Of a stretch of 42,655 nt of DNA, positions 16,984-24,556 are shown one piece after another. A program made the position numbers and the translations under genes. How positions within the stretch are numbered: position 1 is the first letter of the stretch; each line of letters opens with the position of its first letter. The stretch comes from Clostridiales bacterium (lineage in GTDB: Bacteria > Bacillota > Clostridia > Oscillospirales > Acutalibacteraceae), in NCBI GenBank assembly GCA_019415945.1, contig DXYF01000024.1, positions 1 to 42,655 of the forward strand, given 5' to 3'. The notes under the pieces are model-generated. The model ran no database searches. It worked only from the letters and a program-made list of their open reading frames with translations, and was not told where the DNA came from.

Positions 16984-18024
16984 TCATCTCGGAATATGAC
17001 CTGTTCCGTTTTTAATTTTCCTTAGAAGATCATCAAACTCTTTATCAGTCAATTCATCAACAGTCTTTGCTTTAGCAGGCGTTGAGTGAGTATTTGCATT
17101 TTCAACAGGTCTGCTGCCGTTCGCCGCAATATTCTTTGCAACTGCGCTCATCGTGGCTTTTGAAACTTTTTTAATAGTGTTATTCCTGATTTCGTCAGCA
17201 TGGGCGAGCTCATAAGCATATGTTAGATTGAATATCTCATCATTTTTGCCTGTCTCTTTGTTTTTTGCTTCGTTGCGTTGTGCAATAAAATCAAGCGCAG
17301 CGCAAAAATCGGGATTTCTAAACTCTTCCTGTAAATTAAATTCAGGATAGATTTTCTGTGTTTCAAGTGCAATCGACTGCAATCTTGCATCAAGCTGTGA
17401 TGCGGCTTTTTCTTTTTTGAGCTGTTCAAGCTCCGCTGCCATTGCATTTTTTGTCCTATCTTCGTTAAACTGTCTCTTTGCCTCATCGGCAGAAATTCCG
17501 CTGTCAAGAGCTTTCTGCTGCCAGATGTCATTGTCTTCCTCAACAGCTTTAAGTAAAGCGCTCAAATCATTGGTCTTTACATTTGAATACTTTTGAGATA
17601 TGACATTTAGAATCTTATCCGCAGCATCAATTCTTGATTTAAGTTGTGAGATTTCTTTATCTCTCGAAGTCATGCGATCTTTAACCAAGCTGCTGACCCG
17701 TTTATTATACTCATCTTTGTGAGTTTTAATAAACTCGTCAAAATCGCTTGCATTAGACTGACTGTTTGTGTCTTCCGCTGTTTGTGTACTTTTCTGTGCT
17801 TCTTCAGCCGACTTTTTGTTTTTGCTGTCAAATGCTTCTTGATAGCTCTGCATTAAGTCATCACTCAGTCCGAGGCTTTTTCCTTTTTTAGCAATCTCGT
17901 TTCTGACTGTTCCGGCTTTTAAAGTTTCAGAACTGTTTTGTGCTGTTTCGTTGCCTTCACCTGCTGTGGCGCTTCCGGATTCGCCGTCAAATAGGTTTAG
18001 AACGACTTTAATAAACTTATGCAT
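16984..18024 (-). CDS. capsid scaffolding protein (346 aa)
   Basis: Start at the ATG at 18024 (MHKFIKVVLNLFDGE) rather than an upstream TTG. Highly charged, helical, low in hydrophobics, with coiled-coil stretches over residues 100-230 and a C-terminus ending in a basic tail (LRKIKNGTGHIPR). This profile and the place right before the capsid gene are typical of podovirus scaffolds, whose basic C-terminus binds capsid protein. First gene after late promoter 2. Confidence 0.75.
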   Translation of the reverse strand: MHKFIKVVLNLFDGESGSATAGEGNETAQNSSETLKAGTVRNEIAKKGKSLGLSDDLMQSYQEAFDSKNKKSAEEAQKSTQTAEDTNSQSNASDFDEFIKTHKDEYNKRVSSLVKDRMTSRDKEISQLKSRIDAADKILNVISQKYSNVKTNDLSALLKAVEEDNDIWQQKALDSGISADEAKRQFNEDRTKNAMAAELEQLKKEKAASQLDARLQSIALETQKIYPEFNLQEEFRNPDFCAALDFIAQRNEAKNKETGKNDEIFNLTYAYELAHADEIRNNTIKKVSKATMSAVAKNIAANGSRPVENANTHSTPAKAKTVDELTDKEFDDLLRKIKNGTGHIPR

Positions 18025-18039
18025 AAATAACAATGCCCT

Positions 18040-18085
18040 TTCTCTCGTCTCTCCGAGGTGTCTTCTCTCGTCTCTCCGAGGTGTC
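18040..18085 (-). repeat. 23-bp perfect tandem repeat (2 copies) in capsid leader
   Basis: Two identical 23-bp units, 18040-18062 and 18063-18085, fill the short space between late promoter 2 and the scaffold ATG. They would be the first bases of the transcript. Each unit, read on the minus strand, contains CTCGGAGAGACGAG, a small stem-loop (CTCG/CGAG). The units also contain CCTCGGAGAGA, complementary to the predicted RNA at 36395-36474. Confidence 0.85.
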
Positions 18086-18094
18086 TTTATTTTT

Positions 18095-18129
18095 ATTATA
18101 ACAAAGCAATATTTATGATGTAACTACAC
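18095..18129 (-). promoter_or_regulatory. late promoter 2 (capsid operon)
   Basis: GTGTAGTTACAT (18118-18129, minus strand) lies 17 bp (from TTACAT) upstream of a perfect TATAAT (18095-18100). The box overlaps the last codons of the 108-aa gene. Predicted start is near 18088, giving a leader of about 65 nt made mostly of the tandem repeat. Confidence 0.8.
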
Positions 18130-18439
18130 CATTAATTTTGAATTTAACATCTTCAGGAAAATTGAATTGATATAGTTCAAAACCACTTAACACTGATTTA
18201 ATTCCGTTTATAAACTCTTTTTTAAAATCAGAATTTAAAAAATTGATTTTTAAAAAAACATTACCAAACTCATAAACAACCTTGTATCTGCATTTTTTAA
18301 TAGCTTCAAATTCTTTTGCAAATTGTACAATGCAATTTACAAGAGCTGAAATTGAAACGCATATGTCATGTTCGCAATGCCCCTGACTTTTTATGGCTAT
18401 TTTGTTTTTATCTTTTGTTAAAATTTCTATTTCAGTCAA
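18113..18439 (-). CDS. hypothetical protein after portal (108 aa)
   Basis: Overlaps the portal stop by 4 bp (ATGA), so it is translated with it. Alternating strands and one helix; segment ILTKDKNKIAIKSQGHCEHD near the N-terminus resembles the YsxB/ribosomal-associated prohead-protease-like fold, a small alpha-beta protein with a conserved GHxxxD near residue 20 (here GHCEHD). In Firmicutes, YsxB-like (Prp) proteases cut an N-terminal peptide from ribosomal protein L27, and phage relatives cut capsid or scaffold N-termini. The Cys later in this protein (C36 in VNCIVQF) could be catalytic. The shared N-terminal motif of scaffold and capsid proteins fits a Prp-type substrate (LNLFD). This assignment is an inference from motif memory. 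Confidence 0.5.
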   Translation of the reverse strand: MTEIEILTKDKNKIAIKSQGHCEHDICVSISALVNCIVQFAKEFEAIKKCRYKVVYEFGNVFLKINFLNSDFKKEFINGIKSVLSGFELYQFNFPEDVKFKINGVVTS

Positions 18440-20319
18440 GCAGTTTCACCGTCCTGCATCATTTGTGACTGTGTCATTCCGACATTCTGTGCCGCTGCAC
18501 TTTCAAACATTGCTGTGCTCATTTTCAACTTATTGGTTAAATCAATGACAGTCTGTTCAAGCGTTTGATTTTTCTGAATCATTTTTACAATTTTCTCTTT
18601 CCCTTCAAAATTCATACCTTCAAGGGCAATCAAGGCGGCATCAGCGTTTTGTGCGGCAAACATTCCTGCACCAAACATATCCATCATCATTTGATTGTTC
18701 GCAGCAGTTGTAAACGGGCTTGATCTTTGAGCTTTTACTTTTATATCAAACACCGGAACTCTTTCAAAAATATCTGAACTGTCTTCAACAGAGATTTCTG
18801 ATTTTCTTAAATTTTCGTTGTTAAATTCAATATACTGCGGCTCGTTGTTTTGCCCTGTTATTCTGAAAAAGCGAGGCAGGGTATAGAACTGTCTCATCAG
18901 TTCTATTACCATTTTACAGATTTCTACAAACGCAAAATAGCTTTGCTTATTCGCATCACGGCTGATTTTTCCACCTGCTTCCTGCAATGCGGCTATTGCA
19001 CTTCCGCTCGTTACGCCTGACGCACTTGCTCCGCTGCTTGCGTCATTTGTACCGGTTGTTTCTTTCATTTCTTCAATTAAAGCGTTATACATGCTTAAAG
19101 CACCGCTTGCGATGTCTTTTGATTCAAAAGGACGAGTTGCGTCGTTCACATTGTCGCATTCTACGAAGTCCTTGTCGAGGTCTGAAAGGTCCTCGATGTT
19201 GATACCGACATTTGTATTTACAAGGCTTTTCGTTTGCGAATTGACCTTGATATTCTTTAAAATGTCGACTTTCAAATTATCGAGATACCTCTGCGGCCAC
19301 CTGCAAATATCTACTATTGAAAAGCCGACAGGAGTGTCTCTTAGCTTATAAAGCGGGTCAAAGACGAAAGGATATAACCCATGTTCGTAGAAACCGTTTG
19401 GATAATTATCGGGCTCGTTTTCGCTTGCAAAAAGGACTTCATCGCCGCACCATTTACATAAATGAAGTTTCCCGTTTTTCTTGTAATACCAATCGACAAC
19501 TACAGCCTTATCGTTTGTCTTATTCTGATTGTCATATGTTCGGTATTCTTCAATGTTTGCAATTTCCGTATTTATCTCCTTAAGCTTAGGAAACATCTTT
19601 TTGATTTCTTCAACTTCATAGAGCTTTAAACAGAATAGGTTGGGGCTGTCCTGGATGTTTTCTATAAACGGCTTCCATGCCAGGCTTAATATATCTGCTT
19701 TAACAATTGAAATATCTCCTAAACCGTTTTCTTTAGAAGAATCCCACACGACAGCATAGCAGCCTGTACCGCCGACAAGCTTATCCATGCATTCGTCTGA
19801 ATAGGTATTCTGAAAACCGTTCCTTTCAAGTACGCACGGCAACACGCTGTTTAATGTTTCCGCAGTTTTCTCGTCGTCTTCAGATCTTGGCAAACAGATA
19901 GGCTCCGGATAATTGTCCATTGCGTCGGCGTGCTTATTCATTATGACATTCAAGCATTGAGCACCCATTTTTTGAGGAATTAAACTCTTATGTAATCTAT
20001 CGTCATCACCCTTAAAGAACTGCTCTGCATCGTTTTCGGTATACATGAGATTGTAAGTATCGAAATTGTTCTTATAACGAACATCATAGGCCTTTTTACT
20101 TGCAAGATATTCGTTTAATATTTGCTTTGCTTTGAAAATTTCTTCTTTTTCAATAGGCAGCCGCTTCTTATTTTCATCTGATTTATTCTGATTTTCCGCT
20201 GCTTTATTTTTGTTCTTTGATTTTTGGGTACCGTCTTTTACTGACGGAACGCCCTCCGCCGGGGCAGCAGTTGTTTTAACCGGCATTACAACGCCGTTTT
20301 CGTCTCGTTTCATTTTCAT
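18436..20319 (-). CDS. portal protein (627 aa)
   Basis: Forms the dodecameric ring through which DNA passes. After a charged N-terminus (to residue about 55), the body shows portal hallmarks: LNVIMNKHADAMDNYPEP, a VDWYYKKNGKLHLCKWCGDE strand block, and a stem region with EEMKETTGTNDASSGASASG, the TG-rich loop common to podovirus-like portals. The C-terminus is helical and Q/M-rich. GAGGT lies six bases before the ATG; the terminase gene ends 4 bp upstream. Confidence 0.85.
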   Translation of the reverse strand: MKMKRDENGVVMPVKTTAAPAEGVPSVKDGTQKSKNKNKAAENQNKSDENKKRLPIEKEEIFKAKQILNEYLASKKAYDVRYKNNFDTYNLMYTENDAEQFFKGDDDRLHKSLIPQKMGAQCLNVIMNKHADAMDNYPEPICLPRSEDDEKTAETLNSVLPCVLERNGFQNTYSDECMDKLVGGTGCYAVVWDSSKENGLGDISIVKADILSLAWKPFIENIQDSPNLFCLKLYEVEEIKKMFPKLKEINTEIANIEEYRTYDNQNKTNDKAVVVDWYYKKNGKLHLCKWCGDEVLFASENEPDNYPNGFYEHGLYPFVFDPLYKLRDTPVGFSIVDICRWPQRYLDNLKVDILKNIKVNSQTKSLVNTNVGINIEDLSDLDKDFVECDNVNDATRPFESKDIASGALSMYNALIEEMKETTGTNDASSGASASGVTSGSAIAALQEAGGKISRDANKQSYFAFVEICKMVIELMRQFYTLPRFFRITGQNNEPQYIEFNNENLRKSEISVEDSSDIFERVPVFDIKVKAQRSSPFTTAANNQMMMDMFGAGMFAAQNADAALIALEGMNFEGKEKIVKMIQKNQTLEQTVIDLTNKLKMSTAMFESAAAQNVGMTQSQMMQDGETA

Positions 20320-20323
20320 GCTT

Positions 20324-21757
20324 TTACCTCGCTGTTTTTAAAATATCGAAATCCATATCGAGTGGATTGAAATCCGATTTTGTTTTGAGAATATGCTGTC
20401 TCGGTGCTATTGAATTGAGCATAATTGCATATCTGCTTTCATCATAAATATGATCCTCACAATCTGTGTCGATGTCCTCAACATCCTTTTCTGAATAGAC
20501 GAGGTTCGGAATGGTTCTGATAAAGTTTTTACAAGTGTTAAAAATATAAAACATCGGAATTCCATCTTTGTCAAATGCAAGTCTATAATGATATTGCATT
20601 TTTCCCGCAATTCTCGAATTATCAGCTTTTTGAAAATATACACCGAATTTTGCCATGCTTGACGCAATGCTTGAGCCGCTGCCGTTGTCTGTGAAAATAG
20701 CAGGATCTGCAACGCCTGTTATTTTCCTACCTTTTAAATTCTCGTCATTTTTTTCGATTTGAATAATATCTTTTGCAACTTCGTCAAAGCTCTTTCTTAT
20801 CCCCGTGTTTGGCTGATTTGGCTTACAACCGTAATATTCTCTGATTCTGTAATATCTGCCGTCATTGTCAACTGCGTGCCAGCCCACAGAAAATGGCTTA
20901 GTATAGCCCCAATCCATGCTCCGTATGATTTTCCATCCCCATGGTATTTTAAACGGCTCTATTACATGAGTGAATCTTCTGTCTTTGTAGTGTTCTGAAT
21001 CGTTTGTAAATTCAGTAAAGACTTGTCCTTCGAAAGAATCCCAGCTACCGTAAAGTAAAGCGTTTCTGTCTGCTTCAGGCAGATCGGCAAGTCTTTTTAA
21101 ATAATCACGGTCATTGTTAAGCAGAATTTTATTATCAAATACCCTTGACGGCACGAATATTTTTGACTTCCAGAATTTTTCAACATCTCCGTCTGGCGTT
21201 TTTACAATTTTCTTTTCCCAGACAGTATCGCCAGGCTTTCCTGCTGTAACAAATTCTTGCTTAACCCAGCCGTGGCCTACTCCCCCGGGATTTCCTGTTG
21301 CTCGAATATACACTTTGGTATCGGGTCCATTACCTCTGTTTCGAGACTTTAAATACGAGTATTCATCATAAGTGAATTGTGTCAGTTCATCAAATCCGAT
21401 AAAATCATACTGCAAACCCTGATACTTAAACTTGTCAGCTGATCTGAACAAACTTCCAAATTGGATTTTCGCTCCGCTCGGAAATAAAAATGTGTGTTTT
21501 GTACCATTAAATTCAACCTTGGGCGATATGGCTTTATAATAATTTTTTGCTCTTTCAATAAGCTGTTCGAGTTCAGGTACAGTTTTTCTCAAAATCAACC
21601 CTCTGTAATATGGGATTCTATACTGACGCACGGCTTCGATTACAAGATAATCGCTTTTACCGCCTCCGGCTGCTCCTCCGTAAAATCCCTCGTCTTCGGC
21701 TCTTGACAGCATAAACTCCTGTTTAGGCTGAGGCTTCCATATTATTTTTTTACTCAT
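20324..21757 (-). CDS. terL: terminase large subunit
   Basis: Packaging ATPase and nuclease. Numbering from the longer possible start at 21763: Walker A GGAAGGGKS at 29-37, Walker B FIGFDE with D125 and E126, nuclease residues in SMDWGY (D284) and GVADPAIF (D353), and an acidic CEDHIYDE motif near the C-terminus. Complete at about 477-479 aa. The second ATG (21757) has the better spacing to GAGGGCG. It overlaps the end of the small subunit by a few bases. Confidence 0.93.
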   Translation of the reverse strand: MSKKIIWKPQPKQEFMLSRAEDEGFYGGAAGGGKSDYLVIEAVRQYRIPYYRGLILRKTVPELEQLIERAKNYYKAISPKVEFNGTKHTFLFPSGAKIQFGSLFRSADKFKYQGLQYDFIGFDELTQFTYDEYSYLKSRNRGNGPDTKVYIRATGNPGGVGHGWVKQEFVTAGKPGDTVWEKKIVKTPDGDVEKFWKSKIFVPSRVFDNKILLNNDRDYLKRLADLPEADRNALLYGSWDSFEGQVFTEFTNDSEHYKDRRFTHVIEPFKIPWGWKIIRSMDWGYTKPFSVGWHAVDNDGRYYRIREYYGCKPNQPNTGIRKSFDEVAKDIIQIEKNDENLKGRKITGVADPAIFTDNGSGSSIASSMAKFGVYFQKADNSRIAGKMQYHYRLAFDKDGIPMFYIFNTCKNFIRTIPNLVYSEKDVEDIDTDCEDHIYDESRYAIMLNSIAPRQHILKTKSDFNPLDMDFDILKTAR

Positions 21758-22343
21758 TCTCATCGCCCTCAGGCGGCGTCAGTTCCTGCATTGCCGGTAT
21801 CTCTATAATGCCGACGCCTTCCGTTTCATCTTGTTTATCATCAAAACCTGTTAATACTTGCTTTAAATTCAAAAGACTTTTACTTAAATCAGCTATTTTT
21901 TTAGTATCGGCAACAGTTTTAATCTTTTGAGTTTTCATATTTCTTGTTTTAATTATTTCTGAAATTTCTTCTCCGTCTTGCCCTTTTGAATTTTTTGTTT
22001 TTATTTTTTTATTTTCAACTGAAACATATGAATCTATATCAATTTGATTTATTGCCAAATTGATTTTATCAATCAGTTTTCCTGCCGCTGCACAGCATCT
22101 TTCAATGTCCTTGACTGTTTTATTTATATCTTTTTCGTGAACTCTTTCGGCAATTTTATCAGCTTTCCGCTGCTGCTTCTTTTTCCTCTCCTGCACCCAT
22201 TTTTCTTTACTGCTATGAAGTTTAATTGATGAGAGTTTTACATCATATTTTTTTGAAAGTTCTGAAAGACTTAAATTTCCGTTAACATATTCAGCACGAA
22301 TTTTCGCCCAGTCAGTTGTTTGATTTTTAACAAAATTGTCCAT
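21750..22343 (-). CDS. terS: terminase small subunit
   Basis: 197 aa. N-terminal helix-turn-helix region (residues about 10-50: DWAKIRAEYVNGNLSLSELS) as in small terminases that bind the packaging site, followed by a basic stretch KKKQQRK and helices. Overlaps terL and is first gene after late promoter 3. The C-terminal acidic tail is typical for contact with the large subunit. Confidence 0.8.
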   Translation of the reverse strand: MDNFVKNQTTDWAKIRAEYVNGNLSLSELSKKYDVKLSSIKLHSSKEKWVQERKKKQQRKADKIAERVHEKDINKTVKDIERCCAAAGKLIDKINLAINQIDIDSYVSVENKKIKTKNSKGQDGEEISEIIKTRNMKTQKIKTVADTKKIADLSKSLLNLKQVLTGFDDKQDETEGVGIIEIPAMQELTPPEGDENE

Positions 22344-22367
22344 CCGTGCCGCCTTCCTTTTTTTATA

Positions 22368-22402
22368 ATTTTATAATAAAATTTTTTCTTATGTAACTAC
22401 AC
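22368..22402 (-). promoter_or_regulatory. late promoter 3 (terminase-portal operon)
   Basis: GTGTAGTTACAT (22391-22402, minus strand), 17 bp from TTACAT to TAAAAT (22368-22373). Same box and spacing as the promoters at 1448-1482 and 18095-18129. GGAAGG, a ribosome site for terS, follows. Confidence 0.75.
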
Positions 22403-22599
22403 ACAAAATTGGTTTAATTCAGGTTTAAATAAAGTTAAATAGTTAATAATACTATGTATTATTAATTTATTTTTTTCTTAACTTATTTTTTGTATATTAT
22501 CTTAAAAAAATAAAAGATTGTATTTTTTTGCATATGTATGTTTTAAAAAATTTATATTGTAAAAATCCACACAACATTTAAAAATTGATACGGGGATTT
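22403..22599. other. very AT-rich gap between early and late modules, candidate origin
   Basis: About 200 bp without a gene, close to 85% A+T with long T and A runs. It contains a perfect 10-bp inverted repeat at 22443-22465 (TTAATAATAC, 3-nt loop). It lies one small gene away from the HUH Rep-like gene. Easy melting plus a palindrome near a Rep gene suggests a replication origin, but a transcription-control role is equally possible. Confidence 0.4.
22443..22465. repeat. perfect palindrome in AT-rich gap
   Basis: TTAATAATAC - TAT - GTATTATTAA: 10-bp arms without mismatch. On the minus strand it contains TAGTATTAT, which resembles nick sites of some HUH Rep systems (TAGTATTAC); that likeness is only suggestive in such AT-rich DNA. 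Confidence 0.6.
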
Positions 22600-22824
22600 T
22601 TAATCATTCATTTTTTCAATAACTTCTACAATAGGGCAACCTCTCCAACATCCGCAGGCACAGAAATTCTCTATGTACTCATTTCTTTTTTTATTGCTCG
22701 CAAATTCTATGCATATTTTTTTTGATAAATCATTTACTGCTTCGCATTTTATTTTGCAAGATTTTAAATATCCGAAATAGGGACATTTGATGTCGCATTC
22801 TAAATAATCCATTTTTCCCACCAC
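22600..22824 (-). CDS. small cysteine-rich phage protein (74 aa)
   Basis: Nine to ten cysteines in 74 residues, including CDIKCPYFG, CKIKCE and FCACGCWRGC, suggesting a metal-binding fold. Similar Cys-rich proteins (CPFF...CKIRCEG) are common in Firmicutes prophages and have no known role. It could start at GTG 22824 or at the ATG encoding MDYLECD twelve bases on. Follows the Rep-like gene by 13 bp. Confidence 0.65.
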   Translation of the reverse strand: MVGKMDYLECDIKCPYFGYLKSCKIKCEAVNDLSKKICIEFASNKKRNEYIENFCACGCWRGCPIVEVIEKMND

Positions 22825-22837
22825 AAATAGCCCTCTT

Positions 22838-23599
22838 TTATAGGAAGGCTTTTTCTTCTATTCCTTTATTCAAATTGTGATTTTTAGTTAACGGTTTAAA
22901 TTTAAAGTAAAAACTTGCTCCTGTAATGTCGTTTATGTAATATTCAAAATCATCTTTGCTTAGGTAATAACCTTGAGGCGGCTCAAGTATTTCGCCTTGC
23001 TCAAGTTGTTTAATTTCTTTTTTGGAAGCTCTGCATACACTTATTTCGGGCCTTTTTAAATTTCTGCTCGCCATTATTCTTTTTTTACCGCAAACATCTT
23101 TGTGAATATAATCTGCCAATTTTTCAAAATTTCCGTATTCATACAAAGGAGTAAAATTCATTCCGCCGTTTTTAAATTTCCAACATTCCTTTGCAATTTT
23201 CATGACCTCATTTGAAAGCACGATATGAATGTGCCAGTTCTTGCCTAATTTGCCACATTCCCTAAATCCTAAATATTTAAATTGAATTCTTTCCTTTTTG
23301 CATCTTCTCTTTATTCTCTCACTAAAATTTCTGAATTCTCTCATGAGTTTTTCTTCTGAATCAAAGATACCAAAAGGAGCAGAAAACCTGCAGAACCAGC
23401 CTTTGTCATTGAAATTACAGTCAATTAAGCGTTCCCATTTCTTGGTGGTGCGTTTTTTATTTGCAATTTTTTGTTTCTCAGTTGAAAGATTTCTATTTAC
23501 TCCTCGTCCGCCATAGTTTTTCCCGGGCTTTCGGATAGTATGATAGACTTCAATTTCTATTGAGTTTGGGCATTTTATAATTCTTTTATATGTATACAT
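22838..23599 (-). CDS. HUH-type Rep-like protein (253 aa)
   Basis: A conserved strand ending in WHIHIVLS (H123, H125) matches the metal-binding HUH motif of rolling-circle Rep enzymes and relaxases. A later ADYIHKDV (Y164, K167) matches the helix carrying catalytic tyrosine and lysine. The IMASRNLKRPEI segment is typical of Rep-like proteins in Clostridia mobile elements. A basic N-terminal region (26-55) precedes it. It would nick one DNA strand to start replication. The window shows no other replication initiator, polymerase, primase or replicative helicase, so this may be the replication gene of the phage. Confidence 0.6.
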   Translation of the reverse strand: MYTYKRIIKCPNSIEIEVYHTIRKPGKNYGGRGVNRNLSTEKQKIANKKRTTKKWERLIDCNFNDKGWFCRFSAPFGIFDSEEKLMREFRNFSERIKRRCKKERIQFKYLGFRECGKLGKNWHIHIVLSNEVMKIAKECWKFKNGGMNFTPLYEYGNFEKLADYIHKDVCGKKRIMASRNLKRPEISVCRASKKEIKQLEQGEILEPPQGYYLSKDDFEYYINDITGASFYFKFKPLTKNHNLNKGIEEKAFL

Positions 23600-23754
23600 T
23601 ATATATAACCTTTTATTATAACAATATTATTTGAAAATGCGTACTTAAGTAATTGTTTAAGCAGGAAACTCAAGCGGCAGATCGCCGCAAATGTTTTTAT
23701 GTTTATAGGCATAAACGACCGTGCTCGCCTATGCCTTGAATTGCACAATATTTA
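23600..23754 (-). promoter_or_regulatory. leader with two hairpins before the Rep-like gene
   Basis: Gene-free stretch of 155 bp. On the minus strand it holds a stem AGGCATA/TATGCCT enclosing a GC-rich loop (near 23703-23736) and GCGGC-GATCT-GCCGC (near 23672-23688), then TATAAT (near 23619) before the start. I see no good -35. It may be a structured leader that controls the Rep-like gene. Confidence 0.35.
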
Positions 23755-23910
23755 TTAAATTTTATTTTTATGTAAAACGGCACGGCGTTTTAACCTGTGT
23801 TTTCTAATGATTTTTAATAATTTCAAGATGCCGAAGAACCCTCCGACTACCAAAGCTTCAATCACTGCACAAAACACAAAAATCAAAGCAAAAGCCTCAA
23901 AGTTGGTCAT
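23755..23910 (-). CDS. small single-span membrane protein (51 aa)
   Basis: Starts MTNFEAFALIFVFCAVIEAL, one hydrophobic helix (about 6-28), then a strongly basic tail (KIIRKHRLKRRAVLHKNK). AAGGAGATTCAAG precedes the ATG and the gene overlaps the end of the 109-aa gene by 14 bp. Small basic-tailed phage membrane proteins occur in early regions; role unknown. It could also be holin-like, but early placement argues against lysis. Confidence 0.65.
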   Translation of the reverse strand: MTNFEAFALIFVFCAVIEALVVGGFFGILKLLKIIRKHRLKRRAVLHKNKI

Positions 23911-24226
23911 CTTGAATCTCCTTAAATGAATTTATTAAATCTTTTATCATTTTCCGTTTAATTCTGTTAAAATTCTTTTTTCTTACTCTTGATTTTTTTG
24001 AGTGTTGCGAAAGGTAGATAACTCTTCCATAGTTTATTGCGTAACATTTTAATATGATACGAAATGCTAACTTCACAACATCATTTATTTCTACTTCGCT
24101 TCCGCAATCGGAGCATATCATAGAAAAATATTTTTCGCCGTAAATATCAGTCATTACAGAAAAGTCAGAATTTTTGCCGCCACATTTTGAACATTTAAAA
24201 CCGTATGCGTTTGATAAATTGCTCAT
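23897..24226 (-). CDS. zinc-ribbon protein (109 aa)
   Basis: Two CxxC pairs (CSKCGG near 12-15 and CSDCGS near 38-41) spaced as in a zinc ribbon. The C-terminal half is very basic (SKKSRVRKKNFNRIKRKM), consistent with nucleic-acid binding. Good AAGGAG site; first base of the following membrane gene overlaps. Function unknown. Confidence 0.6.
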   Translation of the reverse strand: MSNLSNAYGFKCSKCGGKNSDFSVMTDIYGEKYFSMICSDCGSEVEINDVVKLAFRIILKCYAINYGRVIYLSQHSKKSRVRKKNFNRIKRKMIKDLINSFKEIQDDQL

Positions 24227-24230
24227 ATAA

Positions 24231-24284
24231 TTAACTCTCCTTTAACAGTTCCGGATTGTCGTAAACATTTCCTATTACATCTGC
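24231..24284 (-). pseudogene. deletion scar: last codons of a YopX-like gene
   Basis: In the same frame as the 85-aa gene, right after its TGA, the DNA reads ADVIGNVYDNPELLKES and stops. EVIGNxYDNPELL is the usual C-terminus of YopX-family phage proteins. The rest of such a gene is absent, so this looks like the join left by a deletion or module swap. Confidence 0.55.
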
Positions 24285-24542
24285 TCACTCCTTATCCATT
24301 TTTGCGCCGCAGTTAGGGCAAAAATTATATTCCGTATTATCGGTAAAATAGGAATAATCACAAAACGAACATTTAAGCTCATTGCCGAATTTACTATGTT
24401 TATATTTTATCCACTTACCGTGCCTGACCTCCGTTACATCTGTTGTAGGAACTGCGTCAAGCAACTTTGCCGCCGCATAAGCATAATCAAATGCTAAAAC
24501 TTTCTTTGCTTCCTCACGCTCAATGTATTCTTTTTCAGGCAT
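24285..24542 (-). CDS. small zinc-ribbon phage protein (85 aa)
   Basis: EVRHGKWI followed by CSFCDY and FCPNCGAKMD: the familiar C-terminal zinc-ribbon pattern of short proteins found in many Firmicutes prophages. N-terminal helix rich in alanine. AAAGGAG site ten bases from ATG. Ends directly at the YopX-like scar. Role unknown. Confidence 0.7.
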   Translation of the reverse strand: MPEKEYIEREEAKKVLAFDYAYAAAKLLDAVPTTDVTEVRHGKWIKYKHSKFGNELKCSFCDYSYFTDNTEYNFCPNCGAKMDKE

Positions 24543-24556
24543 TGTCTTTATCTCCT

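Noticed and set aside
18040..18085. CRISPR array
   Set aside because: Only two units with no spacers and no cas genes anywhere in the window.
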